NCBI GenBank assembly: GCA_002162955.1
Contig: MABD01000038.1
Span: 1 to 64,000, forward strand
DNA from: Gammaproteobacteria bacterium 45_16_T64
GTDB taxonomy: Bacteria > Pseudomonadota > Gammaproteobacteria > Pseudomonadales > Ketobacteraceae
DNA: 64,000 nt
Direction of reading: 5' to 3'
Positions 36,756 through 45,032 of this stretch are shown here, in pieces. Every line of letters starts with the position of its first letter. Positions within the stretch are counted from its first letter, which is position 1. The position numbers were made by a program, and so were the translations under genes. The notes below the pieces were generated by a model. The model ran no database searches. It had not been told where the DNA came from and saw nothing but the letters and a program-made list of their open reading frames with translations.

Positions 36756-37940
36756 ATGTCACTATCATTTGAGTATCATATGCCTACCCGCATCATTTTT
36801 GGTGCAGGAAAGCTAAACGAATTAGATAAAATATCCATGCCGGGGCGGCATGCTCTTGTCGTGATGACGTCAGGTCAATCGATGAAACGCTATGGGTATC
36901 TGGATAAGTTGATTGCTTCGCTAACTCAAGCGGATATACAGACCACGGTATTTGCCAAAGTCCTGGCGAATCCCGTGGTAGAACATGTACATGAAGCCGC
37001 TGAAATAGCCCGTCAACAGGGGTGCGATTTTATTATAGGGTTTGGTGGAGGCAGTGCCGTTGATACGGCAAAAAGTGTGGCAGTAATGGTGAATAATCCC
37101 GGTGATTATTGGGACTATATTGGTACGGGTTCAGGTAAAGGCAAGGCTGTCGAAGCCCCGGTATTACCCATCGTGGCGATCCCAACAACAGCGGGTACTG
37201 GCACCGAGAGTGATCCTTGGACGGTGATTACCAAGACCGATAGTAAAGAGAAAATTGGTTTTGGTATCCCCGAAACGTTTCCGCAGATTGCGTTAGTAGA
37301 CCCTGAGTTAATGGTGTCAGTGCCACCAAAGCTGACGGCTTATCAAGGTATGGATGCTTTTTTTCATGCCGCAGAAGGTTATCTTGCCAGTATTGCCCAG
37401 CCTGCCAGCGAGCTGTATTCATTGGATTCGGTTGCACGTATCCAGCAGTACTTGCCTCGGGCGGTGACGCAGGGTGATGATATTGAAGCCCGTAGTCAGT
37501 TGGCGTGGGCGAGTACACAATCAGGTATGGTGGAGTCTACCTCATGTGTGATTTCTCATCATTCGCTAGAGCATGCACTCAGTGCGTATTATCCTGATGT
37601 TCCTCATGGCGCGGGTTTAGTGATGTTATCGATACCGTATTTTACCTTTATGGCAAACCATGCACCGTCGCGTTTTGTGCCATTGGCAAAGGCGATGGGG
37701 GCAGAGTTAACGGGGCTGACAGAGCAGCAACAAGCGCTGGCTTTTGTGGAAAAGTTAAAGCAATTGATCGCTGATGTTGGTTTAGCGGACTTACGTTTGA
37801 GGGACTTTGATGTGAAGCGAGAAGATATGGACGCTATGGCTCAAAACGCGTTTGATACGATGGGCTTTTTGTTTGATCTAGATCCACACCCGTTAACCAA
37901 AGAGGACATTGTGGCCATCTATGAGGCCAGTTACGCCTAG
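36756..37940 (+). CDS. Iron-containing alcohol dehydrogenase
   Basis: A 394-residue group III dehydrogenase. GFGGGSAVDTAKSVA near residue 92 binds NAD. Metal ligands are expected from Asp in YQGMDAFFHAAEGY with its nearby His, and from the His residues in ISHHSLEHALSAYYPDVPHGAG near 270-290. It oxidises or reduces short alcohols and aldehydes in the cytoplasm. The promoter is shared with the divergent LysR gene, and a strong terminator follows, so it is transcribed alone. Confidence 0.95.
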   Translation: MSLSFEYHMPTRIIFGAGKLNELDKISMPGRHALVVMTSGQSMKRYGYLDKLIASLTQADIQTTVFAKVLANPVVEHVHEAAEIARQQGCDFIIGFGGGSAVDTAKSVAVMVNNPGDYWDYIGTGSGKGKAVEAPVLPIVAIPTTAGTGTESDPWTVITKTDSKEKIGFGIPETFPQIALVDPELMVSVPPKLTAYQGMDAFFHAAEGYLASIAQPASELYSLDSVARIQQYLPRAVTQGDDIEARSQLAWASTQSGMVESTSCVISHHSLEHALSAYYPDVPHGAGLVMLSIPYFTFMANHAPSRFVPLAKAMGAELTGLTEQQQALAFVEKLKQLIADVGLADLRLRDFDVKREDMDAMAQNAFDTMGFLFDLDPHPLTKEDIVAIYEASYA

Positions 37941-37980
37941 TTAATTGCAATTATTACAGTTTACTTGAATTGTATTGATG

Positions 37981-38014
37981 AAAACCCATAAGATGCCAGG
38001 CTTATGGGTTTTTT
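37981..38014 (+). terminator. Rho-independent terminator after the alcohol dehydrogenase
   Basis: AAAACCCATAAG (37981-37992) pairs perfectly with CTTATGGGTTTT (38001-38012) around the loop ATGCCAGG. The T-run continues to 38014. It separates the dehydrogenase from the GST gene. Confidence 0.9.
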
Positions 38015-38047
38015 CTATGATCAAACTTGGTATAGGAGTTTATTTTT

Positions 38048-38710
38048 ATGGTGACGTTACATCACCTTCAGAATTCTCGATCACAGCGCATTCTATGGAT
38101 GCTTGAAGAGCTGAATGTGCCGTATGACATTGCACTCTACAAACGTGATACGAAGACAGATCTTGCCCCTGCATCATTAAAGAAAGTGCATCCGTTAGGT
38201 AAATCCCCAGTGATTACCGATGGTGATATAACGGTGGCAGAGTCGGGTGCCATTGTTGAATACCTTGGGCAAACCTACGGTGAAGGGTTTCAGCCTCCAC
38301 GTGGAACAGCTGAGTCAAGGGAATACAGCTATTGGATGCATTTCTCGGAAGGTTCGTTGATGCAACAGTTATTGATTCAATTAATCTTTGATAAAGTGAA
38401 AGCAGCGCCGTTACCGTTTTTTATCAAACCCATTGCAAAGGGTATTGCGAAAAAAGTCATGGATGGGTATGTAGGCCCTAACATTAAAGCCAGTGTTGAA
38501 TACATAGATAAGCACCTTTCCATAAATGAGTGGTTCTGTGGCGATCAGATGACGGGGGCTGATATTCAAATGAGTTTCCCGTTAGAAGGTTTGGTGGCAA
38601 AACAAGATATGGCGGCTTACCCCAATATTGTTAACTACGTCAAAAAATTTCAAGCTCGCCCGGCATATCAAAAAGCGTTAGAGGCTGGTGGTGAATACCA
38701 TTACGCATAA
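38048..38710 (+). CDS. Glutathione S-transferase
   Basis: A 220-residue cytoplasmic GST. The N-terminal thioredoxin-like domain starts VTLHHLQNSRSQRILWMLEELNVPY, with Ser as the likely glutathione-activating residue near 9-12, and GKSPVITDGDITVAESGAIVEYL is the glutathione-contact region. The helical C-terminal domain begins near residue 90. AGGAG precedes the ATG. The thioesterase follows after 15 bases, probably as part of one transcript. Confidence 0.93.
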   Translation: MVTLHHLQNSRSQRILWMLEELNVPYDIALYKRDTKTDLAPASLKKVHPLGKSPVITDGDITVAESGAIVEYLGQTYGEGFQPPRGTAESREYSYWMHFSEGSLMQQLLIQLIFDKVKAAPLPFFIKPIAKGIAKKVMDGYVGPNIKASVEYIDKHLSINEWFCGDQMTGADIQMSFPLEGLVAKQDMAAYPNIVNYVKKFQARPAYQKALEAGGEYHYA

Positions 38711-38725
38711 ATAAAGGAACGAAAA

Positions 38726-39151
38726 ATGGAAGAGTTATTAGCAGAGTTTCCAGTGGTTGTTGAAAACCCCGTCATTTGGGGTGACATGGATGCTTATCAG
38801 CATGTCAATAACACGGTGTATTTCCGTTATTTTGAGACTGCAAGAATCGCGTATTTTGATAAGCTAAATTTTAAAGAAGTGAAAGACGAAACGGGGGTTG
38901 GGCCCATTCTAGCATCTACTGAATGTCGCTTTCGTATACCATTAACCCATCCCGATACAGTATCAATCGGCGTGCGAGTGACTGATGTGAAAGAAGATCG
39001 TTTTACGATGATTTATCGTGTGGTGAGTCATCAGCATCAAAAAGTCGCGGCAGAAGGGGAAGGGCTGATTATTGCCTACGATTATAATGGGTTAAAAAAG
39101 ACATCCCTACCGGAAACGATTACGCAAGCGATCAAAGCGTTGAGCAAGTAA
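38726..39151 (+). CDS. Acyl-CoA thioesterase, hot-dog fold
   Basis: A 141-residue single hot-dog protein. WGDMDAYQHVNNTVYFRYFETAR near residue 19 holds the catalytic Asp of the 4-hydroxybenzoyl-CoA thioesterase type (D in GDMDAYQHVNN). It should hydrolyse acyl-CoA or similar thioesters as a homotetramer in the cytoplasm. It follows the GST gene closely and has AAGGAA before the ATG. Confidence 0.93.
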   Translation: MEELLAEFPVVVENPVIWGDMDAYQHVNNTVYFRYFETARIAYFDKLNFKEVKDETGVGPILASTECRFRIPLTHPDTVSIGVRVTDVKEDRFTMIYRVVSHQHQKVAAEGEGLIIAYDYNGLKKTSLPETITQAIKALSK

Positions 39152-39279
39152 TTCGAGGTATTTATTGGATTTGGGAATTGGTGATGTGTTAGCCTATGCG
39201 TGATGGTAGGGGTCGTGCTTTTACGGGATTCTTGCTGACAAAGGCCATATGGAAAAATCTTAAGGATAAGGAACATTAC

Positions 39280-39777
39280 ATGACTAACGAAATCTACACT
39301 ACCCCTGATTCTCAACTTGATGTCGACACGAGTGAAGCGGTGACTCTAGCGTCTCGCTGGAGTCGATTGTTTGCTTCAATCTTAGACGGATTTGTCATCA
39401 TGGCGATTACCTTGCCAGTGATGTATGTTACCGGGGGCTTTGAGGGGCTGTCTGAGGGTATTCAGCCATCGATAGGATATACACTTAGCATGGGAATACT
39501 GGGACTGGCGGTGTTTGTGCTGGCGAACGGTAAGTTTTTGCTAAATGATGGACAAACTATTGGGAAGAAAGCCCTTGGGATTAAAATAGTCGATCTGGAT
39601 GGGGCGTTGCCGGATGTTAAGCAACATCTTGTTAAGCGCTATGCGGTCTATTTTATTCCTGGTCAGATACCGATTATCGGACAGCTTTTCTCAATGATTA
39701 ATATCCTTTTTGTCTTTGGAAAGGAAAAGCGCTGTGTTCACGATATTGTGGCGGGAACAAAAGTAGTCAACAGTTAA
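39280..39777 (+). CDS. RDD-family membrane protein with N-terminal Tyr-x-x-Pro tag
   Basis: About 165 residues from ATG 39280, which has AAGGATAAGGAA just upstream; an open frame extends upstream to 39196 without such a site. Residues 1-12 read MTNEIYTTPDSQ, a tag also found on the genes at 18216 and 62777. The RDD domain follows, with R in SRWSRLFASILDGFVIM, a hydrophobic pair, and DGQTIGKKALGIKIVD. Small transport or membrane-associated role, substrate unknown. Confidence 0.85.
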   Translation: MTNEIYTTPDSQLDVDTSEAVTLASRWSRLFASILDGFVIMAITLPVMYVTGGFEGLSEGIQPSIGYTLSMGILGLAVFVLANGKFLLNDGQTIGKKALGIKIVDLDGALPDVKQHLVKRYAVYFIPGQIPIIGQLFSMINILFVFGKEKRCVHDIVAGTKVVNS

Positions 39778-39828
39778 GTTATTGGTATAGTGTATGTTAT
39801 ATGTTATGCGATAGTTGAATGAAAATGA

Positions 39829-40989
39829 TTACTCTTGCTGATCTTGTGCTGTGGTGTTATTTAAAAAGGAGGCGAGTTTGTCGACAACCGAAGTGAATCG
39901 GTTGTCGATACTGGTGATATTCTTACAGGTCTTTTCTAGGGCATCCATACTCTGATCTACCATATCCATAAAATCTGTTTCTTGGTAATCAGTGAGGCCT
40001 AGTTTTATGCAGGTAGTGTTCATATTGCTATGCAGAATATCCATAATGTCATGAATTTTACTTGAATGTGAAGACAACGAACGTTTAATTTCTTGAATTT
40101 CTAAATGACTTTGAGAGACTGCTTCATCAACGGTGAGTTGTTTCTTATTTGCTAATTGGTTGAGGCGGTTGATTGCTTCTACGCGAGAATCGGCTGCATT
40201 GCTAACAATGGCCAGCATGTCTTTTATCTCACCGTAACGCTCTTTGTTTGTGATAGGCATATTGTTTACCAGTATTGATGTAAAACTGGCATTTACTATG
40301 CTATTTACGCCAATGTCGACAAAACGCCCTTTTTCTAAACACATACATAGTAGCGATGCATCAGCAGAATCTTCATCGCAATTAAAATGCTGTGCCTCTC
40401 GAGTATCCCTAAATTGAATACAGCACTCCAATCCAAACTCGGTTAATGCCGCAATTAATTGTTGTGCGAGACTCGCATAATTCTCGCAGTTGGCAGCTTT
40501 TTCCATGAAACGCAGTAATGTCCCCATTTCGCTGGACTGTTTCATTGCGGTCATGGTGGTCTTCATTGCCATATCCGCTTGATTTTTTAGCCGTTTGTTT
40601 AATTTTTTTACTTCAATATTTAATCGAACTTTTGTCAGTAATTCTTCTGGTTGGAAGGGTTTGTCTAAGAAATCATCACCTCCCGCTTCGTAGCCTTCCA
40701 TTTTTTCTTCAAATGTTAGGGGTTCTGATAGGAAAATAACCGCACCATCTGCGTTTAATTTGGCTTTGATTTGTTTACATAAATCAAAGCCATTGATGTC
40801 GGATAGTTTGGACTCAGTAATAATAATGTCGGGTTCATGGTGATCAATAATGTCGAGCGCTTGTTCGCCACTATTCGCGCTTAATACGCGTACTTCATCT
40901 TCAAGCATACCCTCCATGATTTCTCTGTTGAGAGCGTCGGAATCGATAATCAGCAGAATAGGGTGATCTGAAGTCATGGCAACGTCCAT
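39829..40989 (-). CDS. Pseudo-receiver response regulator with a long coiled-coil output
   Basis: A 386-residue protein. Residues about 10-125 form a receiver domain: LLIIDSDALN, Lys110 in LDKPFQ and Ser in FLSEP are in place, but the phosphoacceptor position is Glu59 (ITESKLSDING, codon GAG at 40813-40815). The rest (about 130-386) is helical, with one Cys-rich stretch near 205-235 (ECCIQF, SLLCMC) and a likely coiled coil near 280-310. There is no DNA-binding or GGDEF/HD output domain. ATG at 40989 is the longer start; ATG at 40977 is also possible. Confidence 0.85.
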   Translation of the reverse strand: MDVAMTSDHPILLIIDSDALNREIMEGMLEDEVRVLSANSGEQALDIIDHHEPDIIITESKLSDINGFDLCKQIKAKLNADGAVIFLSEPLTFEEKMEGYEAGGDDFLDKPFQPEELLTKVRLNIEVKKLNKRLKNQADMAMKTTMTAMKQSSEMGTLLRFMEKAANCENYASLAQQLIAALTEFGLECCIQFRDTREAQHFNCDEDSADASLLCMCLEKGRFVDIGVNSIVNASFTSILVNNMPITNKERYGEIKDMLAIVSNAADSRVEAINRLNQLANKKQLTVDEAVSQSHLEIQEIKRSLSSHSSKIHDIMDILHSNMNTTCIKLGLTDYQETDFMDMVDQSMDALEKTCKNITSIDNRFTSVVDKLASFLNNTTAQDQQE

Positions 40990-41158
40990 TTATGAAATCG
41001 ATGAATATAGAAAAAGAGGTGGAATTATTCACACCAATTTAAGTGTAGACGATATGAGTTGTAAACAAGAAATGAGTGGCACTGTTTGTACAAAATGTGA
41101 TCGCTGCACGGATCTATATTTTGACGTGATCAATGATATGATCAAACAAGAGAGTTAA
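40976..41158 (+). CDS. Small CxxCxxC protein overlapping the divergent regulator's start
   Basis: A 60-residue cytoplasmic protein. Cys29 is followed by a CTKCDRC cluster (Cys38, Cys41, Cys44), a spacing suited to a zinc or iron-sulfur site. ATG at 40976 lies inside the 5' end of the divergent regulator, so the two genes overlap by 14 bases if the regulator starts at 40989. The ribosome binding site (AGGG about 11 bases upstream) is weak, so an internal ATG at 41054 is possible. The HD-type gene follows after 24 bases. Function unknown. Confidence 0.5.
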   Translation: MATSIYEIDEYRKRGGIIHTNLSVDDMSCKQEMSGTVCTKCDRCTDLYFDVINDMIKQES

Positions 41159-41182
41159 CTGATTGATAAGAAGGCGCATAGA

Positions 41183-41821
41183 ATGATTAGAGAGCGTTGG
41201 GAAATTTTATTAAGCGATAGCCATATTCCACTGGATGAGAGCAGTGAGTTGTGTTTTGACACGTTATGTACGCTGTATCAAGAGCCGCACCGTTATTATC
41301 ATACATTTGATCATCTATCTCAGATGTTATGGCAGCTTGATCTTGCGGATATCACATGTGTAAGTGTGCGTTGGGCGACGTTTTATCATGATGCTTATTA
41401 TATTCCTGGTGATCCTGAAAATGAACAGCGTAGCGCGGATTTGGCCAGAAATCACCTGTTGTTAATGGGGGTGGAGGAAAAGATCATACACGATATCGAA
41501 GAGATGATTATTGCGACGAAAACGCATACGGCCTCTAAAGACGACAACGAGGACTTGTGCGCTCTGTTGGATGTCGATATGGCAATTTTAGGTGTCGCCA
41601 ACAAAGATTATGCTGCTTACTGTGAAAAGGTACGTTTGGAATTTTCAGTTATTGATGAGGCGCTTTATCGCGCTGGTCGAAAACGTTTTCTAGAATCGGT
41701 GTTGGCACAGGATAGAATATATTTAACGGATTATTTTTTCTCTGAATTTGAACTGCAAGCGAGGAAAAATATGGAGAGAGAATTAGCTTTTCAAGGGGCT
41801 CATAATTTATCCAACCTGTAA
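41183..41821 (+). CDS. Predicted metal-dependent HD-superfamily protein (COG4339 type)
   Basis: A 212-residue protein. HRYYHTFDHLSQML (near 37-50), FYHDAYY (near 72-78) and LDVDMAILG (near 131) provide the His and Asp residues of the HD-like fold; this family is known as COG4339. Family members are often misnamed after an NMDA receptor subunit, which should be ignored. A phosphohydrolase activity is plausible but unproven. AAGAAGG precedes the ATG, and the gene's end overlaps the convergent CNB gene by 15 bases. Confidence 0.85.
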   Translation: MIRERWEILLSDSHIPLDESSELCFDTLCTLYQEPHRYYHTFDHLSQMLWQLDLADITCVSVRWATFYHDAYYIPGDPENEQRSADLARNHLLLMGVEEKIIHDIEEMIIATKTHTASKDDNEDLCALLDVDMAILGVANKDYAAYCEKVRLEFSVIDEALYRAGRKRFLESVLAQDRIYLTDYFFSEFELQARKNMERELAFQGAHNLSNL

Positions 41822-42901
41822 TTTTTCTGAGTCTGGAGGTAGTGATTTGAAAAGTTCCTCGTCCATATAATATGCTTCGATTCCCGCTTGCCGCATTAGA
41901 TATGATGCGAGCTCGCTCCTGCTCCCGCCTTCATGGGTAATTACATATGTTTTATCCCTGTCAATAGTGTGTATATTATGTCTTATTTTACTGATGGGTA
42001 GATTAAGGCTATCCGAAATGTGGTTAAGTTTATATTCAAACGGAAAGCGTACATCATAAAATATAGGATGATCTAGATCCATAAATTCATCAACGCTGGG
42101 TGTGATGACTAATGCACTTTTAATGATGTTAGAAAAATCGTCTGATGTTAATTTACCTATTAATCCATCGGTACTCATTACAACGCTTGCGTTTCTAATG
42201 GTATCCGCAACAAGAGCTTCGTCACCAAAGTAGTCGCCGGGTTCAAGAGTAAATTTTGCACCTTTAAAGGGGCCTGCGTGATCTGTAATAACCTCTGCAT
42301 ACCCTTCTTTTATTATATAAAAATAATCACCCGCAGTATGACATTCAATTATTTTCTGTCCACCTACAACCTCAACATGTATTAGATTTTTTAATACTTG
42401 TTGAACTTTATTGCTAGATAAATTTGCCGCTAATGGAGATTGGTAGAATAGGGTCATCCAGTCAGATTTGTAATTATCATCTATAGTTGATTCTTCATCA
42501 GAATCTATATCGTTTTCAATATGTACTACGTTATATTCCAGATGTTCAGATTCTTCGATTGAATCTTTTATGTAATCTCGATTAATAATCAAAACGCGAC
42601 ATGGTGTAATAGCTCTAACGATACCTCCGTGTTTGATATATTCTTCCAGTGGATGGGAAGATTTTTCTTCTTCGCAGGAAATATTTGTACGATTATCAAA
42701 TGAATAACGAATTTCAGCGTAACCATCGATAAGATAATGATATAACTTGCTTCGGTCGGAATATTTAACGATATTGCGACACACGTCAAAGGAAGTGATC
42801 ATCGTATGTTTTATTACTTCATCTCGTGATGAAAGGGGGATCTGGCTTAAGGGGATGAAACGATCAAATAGCTCTTTATTAATAATAGTATTACTAGACA
42901 T
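41807..42901 (-). CDS. Cyclic-nucleotide-binding-like protein fused to an inactive rhodanese
   Basis: A 364-residue cytoplasmic protein. A degenerate cNMP-binding-like region (about 15-120) is followed by a better cNMP domain (about 145-265) with GDYFYIIKEGYAEV and LEPGDYFGDEALV. A C-terminal rhodanese domain (about 275-355) follows, with YDVRFPFEYKLNHI. At the catalytic position the sequence reads THEGGSRS, so His323 replaces the cysteine and sulfur transfer is not expected. It may act as a binding module. Found next to the pseudo-receiver and HD-type genes. Confidence 0.87.
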   Translation of the reverse strand: MSSNTIINKELFDRFIPLSQIPLSSRDEVIKHTMITSFDVCRNIVKYSDRSKLYHYLIDGYAEIRYSFDNRTNISCEEEKSSHPLEEYIKHGGIVRAITPCRVLIINRDYIKDSIEESEHLEYNVVHIENDIDSDEESTIDDNYKSDWMTLFYQSPLAANLSSNKVQQVLKNLIHVEVVGGQKIIECHTAGDYFYIIKEGYAEVITDHAGPFKGAKFTLEPGDYFGDEALVADTIRNASVVMSTDGLIGKLTSDDFSNIIKSALVITPSVDEFMDLDHPIFYDVRFPFEYKLNHISDSLNLPISKIRHNIHTIDRDKTYVITHEGGSRSELASYLMRQAGIEAYYMDEELFKSLPPDSEKLQVG

Positions 42902-43029
42902 AACGATGCCTTTAAGAAGTTCCTCGGCGAGAGAGGGAAATGCTTACTAAATAATATTGTATAGTAAATCGACAGAATATATTCATATCGATTTTCCATA
43001 ATACTAAGAGAAAAATGTAATAACGTTAA

Positions 43030-43569
43030 CTAACTATTGGTCGTCCTGAACCGACCTAATAGAATTAGCCCCATGAATATTAATAATAGAGTATTGGGTT
43101 CTGGAATCTCGGTGGTGATATCATCAAAATTCGTTACGTGGCTAATCATATTCTTGCCAATGGCAATATTGAAATCTTCAGAAAGATCAGTAATATCAAA
43201 CACTCCCCATTGTTGAAGTGAATTATTTTGGAAGAGGGCATTAAACTCAGCATTCTTTATTAGAAAATAATCAGGGGAATCAGGCAGCATGAATGCGATA
43301 ACATTAGCAGTATCGGTATCGTAATAGGTAACAGGCTCATCTTTGGTGCCAGTAAAGAATAGATCAGAAAATCCATTGGATTGTACCCAGGTTTCTTCGG
43401 ATGTAGTGCTTCCTTGTTTCGGCCCTTCTATCAGGTAGGTGTCGAGCGAACCAACATAAGCTCCGTCTAGAACTCCTGCATCGAGGTCCATGATTACTAC
43501 GGCATTTACATGGCTAGCTAAAGAGGCAGTGATAAGGAGTAAAAACATTTTTGATAGATTAGTCATCAT
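43030..43569 (-). CDS. PEP-CTERM sorted secreted protein
   Basis: A 179-residue protein with an N-terminal signal peptide (cleavage near SHVNA) and a C-terminal PEP-CTERM signal: PEPNTLLLIFMGLILLGRFR, that is Pro-Glu-Pro, a hydrophobic helix and Arg residues. Exosortase EpsH-type systems recognise this tail. No exosortase is encoded in the window. The mature body is low in cysteine and rich in Asp, Thr and Asn. It is probably displayed on or released from the surface. Confidence 0.8.
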   Translation of the reverse strand: MMTNLSKMFLLLITASLASHVNAVVIMDLDAGVLDGAYVGSLDTYLIEGPKQGSTTSEETWVQSNGFSDLFFTGTKDEPVTYYDTDTANVIAFMLPDSPDYFLIKNAEFNALFQNNSLQQWGVFDITDLSEDFNIAIGKNMISHVTNFDDITTEIPEPNTLLLIFMGLILLGRFRTTNS

Positions 43570-43777
43570 ATGTTCCTAGAGAGGAATAGTATTAATGTAG
43601 TGACTAAAAATAAAGCAATATATGTTCCATAAAATATATATTAGAAAAAACAACACATTAGAATATTCAGCTTATTCGGATGTAAATATAGTCGACAAAG
43701 GATAATTATGAGGGCATTTATTATGGATATGAAAGTGCGCATGAGAAGTAATTAATGTACCACTGGAAACCAAATTA

Positions 43778-44101
43778 CTAACTGTTACTTATATCCGTGG
43801 CAGTGACAAAATCAATGCCGGAATCTGACCATAATTCTACTTTCAAATCGTCCGTATGTTGATTCAATTTTCCGCTTAGCTGCCTCCATTCATCCATCTC
43901 AACAAAGGCTGCCCAATGGGTTGCACGATCCCAAAATATGGAAACCTTGGTTGACGGCGATCCCATTATATTATGTTGTATGCGAAAACTAACAATCATC
44001 TTGTCATGTTCAAGTGCAGTTAGCATATCCTTGATAATGTCCCAGTGCTTTCTCTCATCGAAATCACGGGACAAATTATAGGTGAATATAGACTCAATCA
44101 T
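43778..44101 (-). CDS. Hypothetical small protein, dimeric alpha/beta-barrel-like
   Basis: A 107-residue cytoplasmic protein with no signal peptide. The beginning (MIESIFTYNLSRDFDERKHWDIIKDMLTALEHDKMIVSFRI) has the strand-helix-strand order of small dimeric barrel proteins such as antibiotic-biosynthesis monooxygenases, but catalytic residues are not obvious. The ribosome binding site is weak. It may belong to a transcript with the gene at 44279, though the gap is 177 bases. Confidence 0.5.
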   Translation of the reverse strand: MIESIFTYNLSRDFDERKHWDIIKDMLTALEHDKMIVSFRIQHNIMGSPSTKVSIFWDRATHWAAFVEMDEWRQLSGKLNQHTDDLKVELWSDSGIDFVTATDISNS

Positions 44102-44278
44102 AATATGCTAAGTTACACTGGTTATTTTAGTGGGAATCAGCTTCCATCGGCGAAAACGGATGTTCAACTTTACACCTTCATATGCCTTATCTTTTGAAGA
44201 ATAAGCTAAGACATATGTTTAGCAATATCACAAATTGGAATATGATTATTACTCTTTTCATAATAAGTCGAGGGCCTT

Positions 44279-44902
44279 TTAGCTTTTTGCAAAGTAACTG
44301 TTCATTACATAACCGTATTTTGTTGTATGGCTTGCTAGTACGTTTCCTAACGCCTCGCCATGCTCACTGCGCCAGTCATTCATTATTTCCGCCAATACCG
44401 ATGCCCAGGTGGTTACTTTCACACCTGCTTGAGTCAGTCGTTGTATAGTGACCTCCTGTACGGTCTTATTCCACGTTCCGGAGGCATCGATTACAGCGTA
44501 GACGTTATAACCTTCTTCAATTGCTGATAATGCAGGGAACAGCAAACAGACGTCTGTGACGATGCCTGCCATGATGATCTTCTTACGTCCTGTAGCCTTT
44601 ATCGCATTGCGATACGCTTCGCTGTCCCAGGCGTTGATTTGTCCTTCTCGCTCAATCACTTCTGTTTGTAGAATGTCGACAATCTCAGGCATGACGGGGC
44701 CGTTTGGACCTTCCGGTAAGCTTGCTGTGACAACTGTAGGTAAATTAATCGCTTTGGCAGTATTGACTAGGCCAAGAATATTGTTCTTTAGGACCGTTGG
44801 ATGTTCATCCCCTAAAGCCACCATTAGCCCGGTTTGATGGTCAATCATGGTTAATACGGCGTTATCGGTGGTGAGAAATTCTGAGTATCGTTTGCTGTTC
44901 AT
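44279..44902 (-). CDS. Isochorismatase-family hydrolase, YcaC-like
   Basis: A 207-residue cytoplasmic hydrolase. The catalytic Asp is in MIDHQTGLMV near residue 21, Lys is expected near 100, and the nucleophilic Cys is in GIVTDVCLLFPAL near 118. These are the residues of the isochorismatase/nicotinamidase superfamily, in the YcaC branch. The true substrate is unknown. It is divergent from the LysR gene at 45033, with a symmetric pair of 12-bp sites between them, so that LysR protein is its likely regulator. Confidence 0.93.
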   Translation of the reverse strand: MNSKRYSEFLTTDNAVLTMIDHQTGLMVALGDEHPTVLKNNILGLVNTAKAINLPTVVTASLPEGPNGPVMPEIVDILQTEVIEREGQINAWDSEAYRNAIKATGRKKIIMAGIVTDVCLLFPALSAIEEGYNVYAVIDASGTWNKTVQEVTIQRLTQAGVKVTTWASVLAEIMNDWRSEHGEALGNVLASHTTKYGYVMNSYFAKS

Positions 44903-44945
44903 AAGTTTGCGCTCCGGTAGGCTGTTTGGTGTATGTATCTACTCT

Positions 44946-45011
44946 ATTTGTTATCAAATAGTTAATATATATTTAATATTTAAACTTATCGTTGCGATAT
45001 TGATAACAAAT
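44946..45011. promoter_or_regulatory. Widely spaced 12-bp inverted repeat in the LysR/isochorismatase promoter
   Basis: ATTTGTTATCAA (44946-44957) and TTGATAACAAAT (45000-45011) are exact reverse complements 42 bases apart. They flank the A+T-rich core of the divergent promoter, between the isochorismatase start (44902) and the LysR start (45033). This suits cooperative binding by the LysR protein at two sites. Confidence 0.65.
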
Positions 45012-45032
45012 AATGACATCGTTGGAATGCGT

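Noticed and set aside
44847-45032. N-terminal extension of the LysR protein
   Set aside because: The extension is hydrophobic and unlike any LysR N-terminus, and it overlaps the divergent isochorismatase start; the normal start is at 45033.
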